Assembly (NCBI RefSeq): GCF_903469665.1
Contig: NZ_CAGKLC010000019.1
Coordinates: 1-64,000, forward strand
Reading direction: 5' to 3'
Length of the DNA: 64,000 bases
DNA from: Flavobacterium sp. UGB4466
Lineage (GTDB): Bacteria; Bacteroidota; Bacteroidia; Flavobacteriales; Flavobacteriaceae
The notes under the pieces were generated by a model. That model was not told the DNA's origin, searched no databases, and worked only from the letters and a program-made list of their open reading frames with translations. Below, piece by piece: positions 24,036 through 32,302 of this stretch. A program made the translations under genes and the position numbers. Positions within the stretch are counted from its first letter, which is position 1, and the number at the start of each line of letters is the position of its first letter.

Positions 24036-24878
24036 ATGAAAATAAGAATACTAATTCGTTCGTTTTTTTTGATTTCGTTTTTCAGTATGGAAGCTCAGGA
24101 GACTATTGGCATTAACCTGGATTTAAAAACAGAGCCAACTGCAAAAGCTGATTTTACAGAAAGTAGTATTGTTCTATCCTACAGCAAAAAGACTGATACT
24201 AAAAACAAAATAACAAACACGTTAGCGTATTCGAATTTAAACGTGAATTACGAAGCAGGCAGCTACAAAACACAGGAGAACCAGGAGCATTTCAATCAGA
24301 TTAAAAACAATTTTAAAATTTCACATGATTTCTCCAATACATTTAATATGAGTTTTTCGATTGTTCCCACAGTAAATTTTCAAAGCAGTCCGGGTCTGGA
24401 TGACACTTCTCTTTTGGGAAGTTTGGAAATGAGTCAGCAGTTCAATTCAAAAGCCAGACTTACAATTGGAATTTCGAGATCAGCTGTACTGGGTAATCCT
24501 AAGTTCTTACCTGTAGTGTCTTTCAATTATAAATTCAGCAATGAAAGCAGTTTGCTAATTGGCTTCCCGGATTCAAAGATTTCGTACTCCAATAATATTC
24601 GCAACACTTTTAATCTGACCAATAGCTTCAACGGTAATTTTTATCATCTGGATGAGGCAAAACAAGCAATTGATAACGCAGCGAAAGCTACGCTGTCGCA
24701 AATGACTACAGCATTCGAATATGAAAGAAATGTAGACAAGAACTGGTTTCTAAATTTTAAGGCCGGCTATGATTTTGACAAGAAATACAGTAGAACAGAC
24801 AAAGACAATCATAGAGTTTATGATTTTAATACCGGTAACAGTTATGTCTTAGGAATTGGCATCAAATACAAACAATAA
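24036..24878 (+). CDS. DUF6268-like outer-membrane barrel protein
   Basis: A 280-residue protein with a signal peptide (MKIRILIRSFFLISFFSMEAQ) followed by about a dozen amphipathic strands (SNLNVNYEAGSYK, LTIGISRSAVLG, SYVLGIGIKYKQ at the end). It appears to be an outer-membrane barrel of the DUF6268 type; that family name is from memory of its pattern and is not certain. It starts a plus-strand run of five closely spaced genes with a Kelch lipoprotein and a LytS/LytTR pair, 16 bp upstream of the Kelch gene. Confidence 0.7.
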   Translation: MKIRILIRSFFLISFFSMEAQETIGINLDLKTEPTAKADFTESSIVLSYSKKTDTKNKITNTLAYSNLNVNYEAGSYKTQENQEHFNQIKNNFKISHDFSNTFNMSFSIVPTVNFQSSPGLDDTSLLGSLEMSQQFNSKARLTIGISRSAVLGNPKFLPVVSFNYKFSNESSLLIGFPDSKISYSNNIRNTFNLTNSFNGNFYHLDEAKQAIDNAAKATLSQMTTAFEYERNVDKNWFLNFKAGYDFDKKYSRTDKDNHRVYDFNTGNSYVLGIGIKYKQ

Positions 24879-24894
24879 ATAAACTTAATACATT

Positions 24895-25899
24895 ATGAAT
24901 AATTTAAAAAAAGGAATACTATTCGCGACGCTGTTTTCTGGTCTCTTTTTTATAAGCTGCAGCAATGACAGCAGCGAGGAGCTAATAGGAAACTGGGTTA
25001 AAAAATCGGCATTCGACGGACCCGCAAGATCCAGTGCGACCAGTTTTGTCATTGGCGATTTTGCTTATGTCGCAACAGGTTATACCGGAGATGTTTATCT
25101 GAAAGATTTATGGTCGTATAATTCAACGGGAGATTACTGGGAACAAAAAGCGGATCTTCCGGGTATTGGAAGAAGTTCTGCCTCGGCTTTTGCCTTAAAT
25201 CAAAAAGGATATATTGGTTTGGGTTATGACGGAACTAATAAATTAAAAGATTTTTATCAGTACGATCCCAGCAGCAATACCTGGGTCCAAAAGACTGATT
25301 TTGCCGGAACAGGCCGCTACGCAGCGGTAGGTTTTCAGGCGGGTGGAAAAGCCTATTTTGGAACCGGTTATGATGGAAATTACCTGAAAGATTTCTATCA
25401 GTACAACGATCAAGCCAATAGCTGGACGCTTGTAAATGGTTTTAGCGGAAATAAAAGACGTAATGCCACTGCTTTTGTAATTGCCGATAAAGTTTATTTG
25501 GGAACGGGAATTAATAACGGAGTATATCAGGAGGATTTTTGGGAATTTGATCCCGTGACTGAGGCATGGACCAGAAAACGAGACATTGATAAAGATACTG
25601 AAGACGACAGCTCCTACAATGATGATTATGCTGTTGTTCGCTCAAATGCCTCTGCTTTTGCCATGAATGGTTTGGGATATGTTGTAGGAGGAGATAACAT
25701 CAAAACCATCTGGGAATATAACCCCACCACGGATTTATGGGCAGAAAAAACACCTATGGAAGGGGCGACCAGAACAGATGCCGTTGGCTTTGCCATCAAC
25801 AATCGTGGTTTTTATATGCTGGGAAGAACGGGTTCAACCTATTTTGATGATGCGTGGGAATTTAAACCGTTAGAAGCACAAACAAGTAATGACAACTAA
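24895..25899 (+). CDS. Kelch-repeat lipoprotein
   Basis: A 334-residue lipoprotein (signal ending LFFISC, then SNDSSEE) whose body is six Kelch blades. Each blade has the pattern R-x-x-A-x-x-F ... Y-x-G-x-G-Y/N ... K-D-F/L-W/Y-x-Y ... W-x-x-K. Blade five carries an acidic insert (DKDTEDDSSYNDDY). A six-blade propeller on the cell envelope suggests ligand or protein binding. Its last 11 bases overlap the DUF4907 gene, so the two are translationally coupled and lie directly upstream of the histidine kinase gene. Confidence 0.92.
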   Translation: MNNLKKGILFATLFSGLFFISCSNDSSEELIGNWVKKSAFDGPARSSATSFVIGDFAYVATGYTGDVYLKDLWSYNSTGDYWEQKADLPGIGRSSASAFALNQKGYIGLGYDGTNKLKDFYQYDPSSNTWVQKTDFAGTGRYAAVGFQAGGKAYFGTGYDGNYLKDFYQYNDQANSWTLVNGFSGNKRRNATAFVIADKVYLGTGINNGVYQEDFWEFDPVTEAWTRKRDIDKDTEDDSSYNDDYAVVRSNASAFAMNGLGYVVGGDNIKTIWEYNPTTDLWAEKTPMEGATRTDAVGFAINNRGFYMLGRTGSTYFDDAWEFKPLEAQTSNDN

Positions 25900-26221
25900 A
25901 ATAAAAATACCGTTCTTCTGGAGTAAAATCCGCAAGAATGTATTGCTTATGGCACTTATTTTACAATTTTTAGCCTGTGCGAAAAAGGAACCTTTTACGA
26001 TCGAAGCCTTCAAAACTACGTCAGGTTGGGGTTATTCGATTGCTTTAAAGGATAAAATCATTATCAAGCAGGCTATTATTCCGGTCATAAACGACTCTAA
26101 AAGCTTTAGTACAAAAAGTGATGCTCTAAAAATGGCTCAGCTGGTAGTAACCAGACTCCATCAAAATAGATCCCCCACAATAACCAAAAATGACTTAATT
26201 TTATTAAAAATAAAATTATAA
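25889..26221 (+). CDS. DUF4907 family small lipoprotein
   Basis: A 110-residue protein. A long signal region ends LQFLACAKKEP, with a lipobox Cys at about residue 30. The mature part (FTIEAFKTTSGWGYSIALKD, then a helical segment with AQLVVTRL) fits DUF4907, which I know from Bacteroidetes beside Kelch proteins. It overlaps the Kelch gene by 11 bp and its TAA is followed at once by the kinase ATG, a tight coupling that suggests a shared sensory task. Confidence 0.8.
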   Translation: MTTKIKIPFFWSKIRKNVLLMALILQFLACAKKEPFTIEAFKTTSGWGYSIALKDKIIIKQAIIPVINDSKSFSTKSDALKMAQLVVTRLHQNRSPTITKNDLILLKIKL

Positions 26222-27328
26222 ATGACAGTAGATACGATTAGAAATACCAGTTCAAACAAAATTCTATTTCATGGTATCATTTGGATTTTCTTTATTCTGA
26301 CTTCATTAATTCAATTTTATGAAAGTCCGTTTAAAGTTAGTCCTGATTTTTATGTGCAGTGGGGTACCGGAATTGTTTTGTTTTATCTGAACTATTTTTA
26401 TCTGGTTCCTGTTTTGCTGTTGGAAAAAAAGTACTGGCTGTACTTTGTGTTTGTATCTGCCCTGATTTTACTTTTTATGGTTATCAGACTCAATTATTTT
26501 ATTCCTGATTTTGCTCAGACACGAGTCGTAAAAGCTTTACCGCCGCCGGAAGTTCTTAAACTGATCCATAAAGGCGGGAGACTAAAGACTTTTGTGGCTA
26601 CAAAACAGCCCTTATTTTTTAAAATCGGTCCCTCTTTTTTTTATATTTTGATCATTACCATTAGTGCAGTTATCAGAACACTGACCGAATTTTACAACAA
26701 TCAGCAAAACAAATTAATCGCCGAAACACACCGAACCAATACAGAGTTGATCTATCTGCGCAAACAAACCAATCCGCATTTTTTATTCAATTCATTAAAT
26801 AGTATTTATTCTCTGGCACACAAAAAATCAGATTTAGTTCCGGATGCGATCGTTACCTTATCAGAATTGATGCGCTATATGCTGTATGAAACCGATAACA
26901 AAACGGTCGATTTAGAAAAAGAAATCAATTACATCCAGAACTACATTGAATTGCAAAAACTCAGATTAAACAATATTGAAGACATCGTAATCAATGTTCA
27001 TGGAGACACCAGAAACAAATTTATTGAACCTTTATTATTGATTTCCTTTGTCGAAAATGCGTTCAAATACGGAACCGATTACAAAGGTGCTGCTCACGTA
27101 AAAATTAAAATATTCATTCTAAACAGCAGTCTGGATTTCTGGATTGAAAATACGATTGAAGACTATAGTAAAGATCCTGACAACTCAGGAATTGGACTGG
27201 TCAACATTCAAAACCGACTGGATCTACTTTATCCCAATGCGCATAAACTTGATATCACACAAGACGACGAATTTTTTCGCGTGCATTTGAATTTGGAATT
27301 GGATAAAATTCAAACCGCGATAGATTAA
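26222..27328 (+). CDS. LytS-type sensor histidine kinase
   Basis: A 368-residue inner-membrane kinase with four predicted membrane helices (about 15-32, 47-66, 72-92, 136-153) and no separate periplasmic sensor domain. The His_kinase block contains the phosphoacceptor His186 in QTNPHFLFNSLN, followed by an N-box ENAFKYG and a G-box GIGLVNIQNRL. LytS-family kinases pair with LytTR regulators, and one follows 137 bp downstream. The region between helices 3 and 4 has a PPPE motif and may be the sensing loop. The upstream Kelch and DUF4907 lipoproteins are candidate sensor partners. Confidence 0.93.
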   Translation: MTVDTIRNTSSNKILFHGIIWIFFILTSLIQFYESPFKVSPDFYVQWGTGIVLFYLNYFYLVPVLLLEKKYWLYFVFVSALILLFMVIRLNYFIPDFAQTRVVKALPPPEVLKLIHKGGRLKTFVATKQPLFFKIGPSFFYILIITISAVIRTLTEFYNNQQNKLIAETHRTNTELIYLRKQTNPHFLFNSLNSIYSLAHKKSDLVPDAIVTLSELMRYMLYETDNKTVDLEKEINYIQNYIELQKLRLNNIEDIVINVHGDTRNKFIEPLLLISFVENAFKYGTDYKGAAHVKIKIFILNSSLDFWIENTIEDYSKDPDNSGIGLVNIQNRLDLLYPNAHKLDITQDDEFFRVHLNLELDKIQTAID

Positions 27329-27465
27329 ACCTTTTTACATAAGGTTACTTTGTTATAAAAGCCAAAAGTTCTTCTACGTATTTTTATGATAATTTTAAAA
27401 CTTATTTTATTGGTTAAAAAGTACTTTTGGCGCTAAACAAAACTTTAAAACTAAAACTTCAACAG

Positions 27466-28182
27466 ATGAAATGTGTAATTATAGACGATGAACCTTTAGC
27501 AGTTGAATTGCTGGAAGATTTTGTTCAAAAAGTAGATTCTCTCGAATTGATCCATACTTTTAACAATGCCATTGATGCCATTTCTTTCATCAATCAAAAC
27601 AATGTTGATTTGATTTTTCTGGACATCCAGATGCCGCATTTCTCAGGAATCGATTTCTTAAATACGATCGAGAAAAAACCATTGGTTATTTTCACAACTG
27701 CTTTTTCTGATTATGCTGTTGAAGGTTTCAACCTCGGAGCAGTCGATTATTTGGTCAAACCCATTCCGTTTCACCGGTTTTTAAAATCGGTCGTGCGGGC
27801 ACAGCAGGTATTAAATCCGACCACAACAGTTCAGGTTATTTCAGAACACACTACTTCGCCGGAACTGGAACAGGATTTTATGTTCGTAAGAGCGGAGTAC
27901 GAAAATGTAAAAATGAATTTCTCTGACATTCTATTTATTGAAGGACTAAAAGATTACGTAAAAATTTATACTATTGATAACAAATTTACTCTCACACTAA
28001 TCAGTTTAATTAAGCTTGAAAATCTGCTTTCGAACAAAGGTTTTTCCCGAATTCACCGCTCTTATATCATCAATATAAAACACGTGAAATCCATTCAGAA
28101 GAATAAAGTTTTGATTAGTGATAAACGTATTCCTATTAGTGAAAGCTATAAGACTTCTTTCTTCGAAAGAATCAACCTTTAG
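27466..28182 (+). CDS. LytTR-family response regulator
   Basis: The frame opens at a TTG further upstream, but the first ATG (27466, MKCVIIDDEPLAVELL) matches the start of this family, giving 238 residues. The receiver domain has Asp7-Asp8, phosphoacceptor Asp53 (FLDIQMP) and Lys98 (DYLVKPIPF). The C-terminal half (about 140-238) is a LytTR DNA-binding domain with FIEGLKDYVKIYT and FSRIHRSYIIN motifs. It is the output partner of the adjacent LytS kinase. Confidence 0.95.
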   Translation: MKCVIIDDEPLAVELLEDFVQKVDSLELIHTFNNAIDAISFINQNNVDLIFLDIQMPHFSGIDFLNTIEKKPLVIFTTAFSDYAVEGFNLGAVDYLVKPIPFHRFLKSVVRAQQVLNPTTTVQVISEHTTSPELEQDFMFVRAEYENVKMNFSDILFIEGLKDYVKIYTIDNKFTLTLISLIKLENLLSNKGFSRIHRSYIINIKHVKSIQKNKVLISDKRIPISESYKTSFFERINL

Positions 28183-28185
28183 ATT

Positions 28186-28257
28186 AAATTTCAAAAATAA
28201 AATTCCAAATTCCAAAAGTGTCAAACCTTGGAATTTGGAATTTTATTTTTGAAATTT
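28186..28257. terminator. Bidirectional terminator palindrome with 30-bp arms
   Basis: Arms 28186-28215 and 28228-28257 are perfectly complementary over 30 bp, with a 12-nt loop. The arms contain the AATTCCAAATTCCAA vocabulary common between flavobacterial genes. It lies between the convergent LytTR and carbonic-anhydrase genes and can end transcription from both sides. Confidence 0.85.
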
Positions 28258-28263
28258 TTATTT

Positions 28264-28782
28264 TTATTCTTCGTTTTTAAACCAGCCGGAATACATGACG
28301 TAATTGTTTGAAATACGCTCAATTTCGCCTGCAAAATCAGACTGATCAATATCTTTTACTTTTTTAGCCGGGACACCTGCATAAATACTTCCTGAAGTTA
28401 TGACCGTATTCTGAGTAACGACAGCACCGGCTGCAATAATCGAGTTGCTTTCAACCACACAATTATCCATAACAATAGCCCCCATACCAATCAAAACATT
28501 ATCGTGAATCGTGCAGCCGTGAACAATGGCATTGTGTCCTATGGAAACATTGCTGCCTATAATAGTAGGGTGTTTTTGATACGTACAATGGATGATAGCA
28601 CCATCCTGAATGTTCACCTTATTTCCAATAGTAATGAAGTTAACATCACCACGAATAACGGCATTAAACCAAACACTGCAGGAATCTCCAAAAGTCACAT
28701 CGCCTACAATTGTAGCATTTTCGGCCACGTAACAATCTTCTGGAATCAAAGGTGTTTTTCCGTTTACAGATTTAATCAGCAT
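28264..28782 (-). CDS. Gamma-carbonic-anhydrase family protein
   Basis: A 172-residue left-handed beta-helix protein with hexapeptide repeats (ATIVGDVTFGDS, VSIGHNAIVHG and others). The three metal-ligand histidines are present as His65 (AIIHC), His83 (SIGHNA) and His88 (IVHGC). The family includes YrdA/CaiE-type proteins whose carbonic anhydrase activity is often weak. It is cytoplasmic. It lies 10 bp downstream of the PorP/SprF gene on the same strand. Confidence 0.92.
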   Translation of the reverse strand: MLIKSVNGKTPLIPEDCYVAENATIVGDVTFGDSCSVWFNAVIRGDVNFITIGNKVNIQDGAIIHCTYQKHPTIIGSNVSIGHNAIVHGCTIHDNVLIGMGAIVMDNCVVESNSIIAAGAVVTQNTVITSGSIYAGVPAKKVKDIDQSDFAGEIERISNNYVMYSGWFKNEE

Positions 28783-28791
28783 AATAAATTT

Positions 28792-29781
28792 TTAATTAAT
28801 GGCAGGGCAATTACAGTCGTAACGTTCCTTTTTACAAAATAAATTGATTCCCAGTGTAATTTGGTGGTAACCACCCGTATCAAATTTCACATCACCGGTA
28901 ACCTGAGAGTAGGTATAGGCAAACATGAAATTTTTATAATTCACCCCAACGATTGGCGTGATATACTGTAGTTTTTGCGCAGCTACTCCACTATTAGTGC
29001 CGTACTGGGTACCATTAAAACCTTTTCGATAAGACAAGGCAGCCCAAAGACTTCCAAAATCCATATTTTTATAAGCCTTAAGGTTTAAATCGATAGTCTT
29101 TTCTTTTGTTTTATCGAACACCTGAAACAATACAGATGGCTCCCAGGTCACTTTACTTCTTTTTCCAAAAACATATCCCGCGCTTAAAAGAAGCTTTCTC
29201 AGATTATTACTTTCATATTCGGTGTACAATTCTCTTCGGGTTTCCAGAACGCCCTGAACTGTTGCATGGGCATAAAAATCAAGATAGTTGTACGATGCTC
29301 CAATATCTAAATTAAAGTACGAATCTTTTTGAATAGAACCAAAAACGATAGGGTCAAAAGTAGTTCCAAATTTAGTTTCATCCAATTGACTCTGAATCAC
29401 TCCCCCACTAATACCAAATGAAAGCTGATTTAAATCGAGTTCATCTCTGGAAAACAAGATATGATGAGCATAGGTAAGTTTTACCCCTTTTTGAGAATGG
29501 TAACCGTTTTTATCGTTAAAAATAATAATCCCGGCTCCTGAACGCTCTCCTATCCTGCCATTAAAAGTCAGGGTTTGCAAAGACGGAGCATCCTCCTGAC
29601 CAAACCACTGTTTTCGGGCAGTCAATCTAATTTTGGCACAATTTGCCGCTCCCGCCATAGACGGATGAATGAGGTAATAATTATCTGACAAATAATCCGA
29701 ATAAACTGGTATCCCTTCTTGTGAGTAAGAGTAGGTTGATACAATTAAAAAAAACAATAAAACTCTGATTCTAAACTTCAT
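28792..29781 (-). CDS. PorP/SprF family type IX secretion outer-membrane protein
   Basis: A 329-residue barrel protein with a signal peptide ending TYSYSQ and the family opening EGIPVYSDYLSDNYYLIHPSMAG-type segment, in which NYYLIHPSMAG is the recognisable PorP motif. The C-terminus ends with a Cys-rich tail (CKKERYDCNCPAIN). SprF-like proteins typically help deliver or attach a neighbouring giant adhesin via the type IX system. No adhesin gene is adjacent here, so this is an orphan copy. A minus-strand TAAATTTG at 29819-29826 is a possible -7 element. Confidence 0.9.
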   Translation of the reverse strand: MKFRIRVLLFFLIVSTYSYSQEGIPVYSDYLSDNYYLIHPSMAGAANCAKIRLTARKQWFGQEDAPSLQTLTFNGRIGERSGAGIIIFNDKNGYHSQKGVKLTYAHHILFSRDELDLNQLSFGISGGVIQSQLDETKFGTTFDPIVFGSIQKDSYFNLDIGASYNYLDFYAHATVQGVLETRRELYTEYESNNLRKLLLSAGYVFGKRSKVTWEPSVLFQVFDKTKEKTIDLNLKAYKNMDFGSLWAALSYRKGFNGTQYGTNSGVAAQKLQYITPIVGVNYKNFMFAYTYSQVTGDVKFDTGGYHQITLGINLFCKKERYDCNCPAIN

Positions 29782-29927
29782 AAAAACATCATATTGATCT
29801 AATAAATTTGAGGCGCCACAAATTTAATAAGATTTATTGGAAAAGAGTCTTAATTCTTTTATTAAAAAATCAAATAGTAGGTATTAGCAAAAAATAACTT
29901 TACTAAATTTGTAAAAAATTACAACTC

Positions 29928-30827
29928 ATGACAAAAATCACCATAAAAGAAACTCAAAATCCAACAATCTTAAAGTTCGAATTTGAAGATTTTATTACTC
30001 AAAATCAAAGTTTCGAATTCAAAAATATTGACGAAGCACAAGCCTCCCCTTTAGCACAGCAATTGTTTTATTTACCGTTTGTAAAAACCGTTTATATTTC
30101 AGGAAACTTTATCGCCATCGAAAGATATAGTATTGTAGAATGGGAGGATGTAAAAGATGCCGTTGCCGAACAAATTACTGCATTTGTAGACAAAGGTGGC
30201 GTAATCATTAATGCCGATGAAACCAAAGCTAAAAAACAGCCGATCACCGTTTATGGAGAAACAACTCCAAATCCTGCAGCTCTAAAATTTGTGGTGAGCA
30301 GAATGCTGACAAGAAATGCGGTTGAATATAAAAATATCGATCAGACTGCTTCTTCTCCACTGGCCAAAGAGTTGTTCAAATTCCCGTATGTAAAAGAAGT
30401 TTTTATTGATGAAAATTATATTTCGGTAACCAAATACGACATCAACGACTGGCAGGAAATCACACTTGAAGTACGAACTTTTATCAAGCAGTTTATCGAA
30501 AACGGAGGAACTGTTTTAGATGAAAGTCTAATTGAAGTGGCTACAAAAAATGATATCACAAAAGACGAAGCATTTGACAAACTGGATGTTACTTCGCAAC
30601 AAATCATTAACATTCTTGAAGAATATGTAAAACCGGCAGTTGCTGCTGACGGTGGAAATATTGCTTTTGATTCTTATAATGAAGAGGACAAAACGGTAAA
30701 AGTAATTCTACAAGGAGCTTGTAGTGGCTGCCCGTCTTCAACTTTTACTTTAAAAAGCGGAATCGAAAATATGCTAAAAAGCATGTTAAATGACGAAGCC
30801 ATAAAAGTAGAGGCTGTAAACGCTTAA
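29928..30827 (+). CDS. NifU-family iron-sulfur carrier with duplicated Nfu N-domain
   Basis: A 299-residue protein made of two tandem Nfu N-terminal scaffold domains (about 1-92 and 108-195) followed by a NifU C-terminal domain (about 222-299) with the cluster cysteines Cys265 and Cys268 in GACSGCPSS. The two N-domains align closely (NPTILKF/NPAALKF, ASPLAQQLF/SSPLAKELF, FVDKGG/FIENGG). It would deliver Fe-S clusters to apoproteins in the cytoplasm. TAAATTTG at 29904-29911 is a possible promoter element and a terminator follows at 30852. Confidence 0.93.
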   Translation: MTKITIKETQNPTILKFEFEDFITQNQSFEFKNIDEAQASPLAQQLFYLPFVKTVYISGNFIAIERYSIVEWEDVKDAVAEQITAFVDKGGVIINADETKAKKQPITVYGETTPNPAALKFVVSRMLTRNAVEYKNIDQTASSPLAKELFKFPYVKEVFIDENYISVTKYDINDWQEITLEVRTFIKQFIENGGTVLDESLIEVATKNDITKDEAFDKLDVTSQQIINILEEYVKPAVAADGGNIAFDSYNEEDKTVKVILQGACSGCPSSTFTLKSGIENMLKSMLNDEAIKVEAVNA

Positions 30828-30851
30828 TTTTTTATCCTTTATAAAATACCG

Positions 30852-30882
30852 AAAGCGTCTGTCATTGGCAGGCGCTTTTTTA
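30852..30882 (+). terminator. Intrinsic terminator of the nfu gene
   Basis: AAAGCGTCTGTC and GGCAGGCGCTTT form a stem with two T-G wobbles and a short loop, followed by six T. It lies 25 bp after the stop codon. Confidence 0.8.
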
Positions 30883-30988
30883 ATTAAAACATATATCTCA
30901 CTAATTATCAGCAAATTATTAATCAAATAACGCTGTACTATTTTAAAAATAGTTAATATTGTATTCTAAACCAATCAATATCAAGACT

Positions 30989-31396
30989 ATGGGATTATCT
31001 TCATTCTTTAAGAACTTATTTGGCACAGCCAAAGATTCTGCTACTGATCTGGCACATCAGGCCGAAACCACTTTTGAACAAGCCAAAGAGGCCGCTGCTC
31101 CTTATATTGATAAAGCAGAAACCTTCGCCGAAGAAACTTTCGCAAAAGCCAAAGAAGCATCAGAACCGCTGATTGAAACAGCAACGGATTATGCGCATCA
31201 GGCGAAAGATATTGTTAGCGAGTATGTTGAAAAAGCATCTGATTCTATAAGCGATGTAATTGATTCTGTAAAAGAAAAAACCACCGAACTAACCGGAGAA
31301 ACTAAAGCAATTGTTTCAGAAACCGTAACGGATAGCAGCGAAAAAACGGTTACTAAAGCTGATGATGTTATTGATGGGACTACCAACAAGGAATAA
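30989..31396 (+). CDS. Amphipathic helical-repeat protein (apolipoprotein/YtxH-like)
   Basis: I do not assign a named family. The frame opens at TTG 30959, but the first ATG (30989, MGLSSFFKNLFG) gives 135 residues. The whole chain is built of imperfect ~11-residue amphipathic helical units rich in Ala, Glu, Lys and Thr (AKEAAAPYIDKAETFAEE, AKEASEPLIETATDYA), as in apolipoprotein-like or LEA-like stress proteins. There is no signal peptide or membrane span; the N-terminal FFKNLFG could touch a membrane. Its neighbours are nfu upstream and mscS downstream. Confidence 0.75.
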   Translation: MGLSSFFKNLFGTAKDSATDLAHQAETTFEQAKEAAAPYIDKAETFAEETFAKAKEASEPLIETATDYAHQAKDIVSEYVEKASDSISDVIDSVKEKTTELTGETKAIVSETVTDSSEKTVTKADDVIDGTTNKE

Positions 31397-31447
31397 AACT
31401 CCTTTTTCTTATACCGGGAAATATTTTTATATTTGCAAAACTAATAT

Positions 31448-31472
31448 ACCTTCTCTTTGGGAAGGTTTTTTT
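31448..31472 (+). terminator. Terminator-like hairpin just before the mscS start
   Basis: ACCTTC (31448-31453) pairs with GAAGGT (31461-31466) and is followed by seven T. It lies 51 bp after the helical-repeat gene and only 12 bp before the mscS ATG, behind a TATATTTG -7 element at 31428-31435. It may end the upstream transcript or act as an attenuator for mscS. Confidence 0.65.
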
Positions 31473-31483
31473 ATTCTAAAAAT

Positions 31484-32296
31484 ATGTACAATTCAGAACA
31501 GATTAGCAATTATGCTGCTAAATTTATTAACGTATTAATTGATTATTCTCCAAAATTAATCTCGGCATTCATCATTTTATTTGTCGGAATCTATGCCATC
31601 CGATTAATCAGCAGAATCATCACAAAAATAATGATCCAAAGAAATCTGGATCCCACATTGACCCGATTCCTCTCTGACATATTGATTTGGGCACTTCGAA
31701 TTTTATTGTTTGTGACCTTTATTTCAAAATTGGGTATCGAAACCTCCTCTTTTGTTGCCATATTAGGAGCGATGGGTCTTGCCGTAGGTTTGTCTTTACA
31801 GGGCTCTCTATCCAATTTTGCAGGAGGAATGTTAATTATCGTATTCAAACCTTTCAAAGTAGGCGATACGATTGAAACACAAGGTGGAGTTATTGCAACA
31901 GTTGTAGAAATTCAGATTTTTGTAACCAAGATGTTAACCGCTAACAATCAAACTGTTTTTGTTCCAAATGGAGCTTTATCAAACGGTACCATTATCAATT
32001 ATTCAATGCAAGGAGAACGAAGAGCCGATTTGACTTTTGCGGTTTCGTATGATTCTGATATAAAAAAGGCAAAGGACATTCTTTTGAACGTTTTAAACAA
32101 CAATCCAAAAGTACTTAAAAAACCTGCTCCTGAGGTTTTTGTAAAAAACTTAACCGCAAGTTCTGTAGAGTTTGCCGTACGTCCATGGGCAAAAAACGCT
32201 AATTATGGAGCTGTTTTTTCTGAGACTTTAGAGAATTGTAAAGCGGCATTAGATGAAGCCGGAATTTCGGTTCAGCCGTATACTCTTCAAAAATAA
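31484..32296 (+). CDS. Small-conductance mechanosensitive channel, MscS family
   Basis: A 270-residue MscS of the compact type: three membrane helices (about 15-38, 55-75, 82-105), the pore helix rich in Gly/Ala (LGAMGLAVGLSLQGSLSNFA), the family block VFKPFKVGDTIE and a beta-domain plus C-terminal alpha/beta vestibule. It releases solutes under hypo-osmotic shock. I start at the ATG at 31484 (MYNSEQ) because the frame before it translates the hairpin and promoter region. Confidence 0.95.
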   Translation: MYNSEQISNYAAKFINVLIDYSPKLISAFIILFVGIYAIRLISRIITKIMIQRNLDPTLTRFLSDILIWALRILLFVTFISKLGIETSSFVAILGAMGLAVGLSLQGSLSNFAGGMLIIVFKPFKVGDTIETQGGVIATVVEIQIFVTKMLTANNQTVFVPNGALSNGTIINYSMQGERRADLTFAVSYDSDIKKAKDILLNVLNNNPKVLKKPAPEVFVKNLTASSVEFAVRPWAKNANYGAVFSETLENCKAALDEAGISVQPYTLQK

Positions 32297-32302
32297 AAAG
32301 GT

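Noticed and set aside
28186..28257. Long palindrome as a mobile element end or CRISPR repeat
   Set aside because: It is a single palindrome between two convergent genes with A/T tracts on both sides, which fits a bidirectional terminator.
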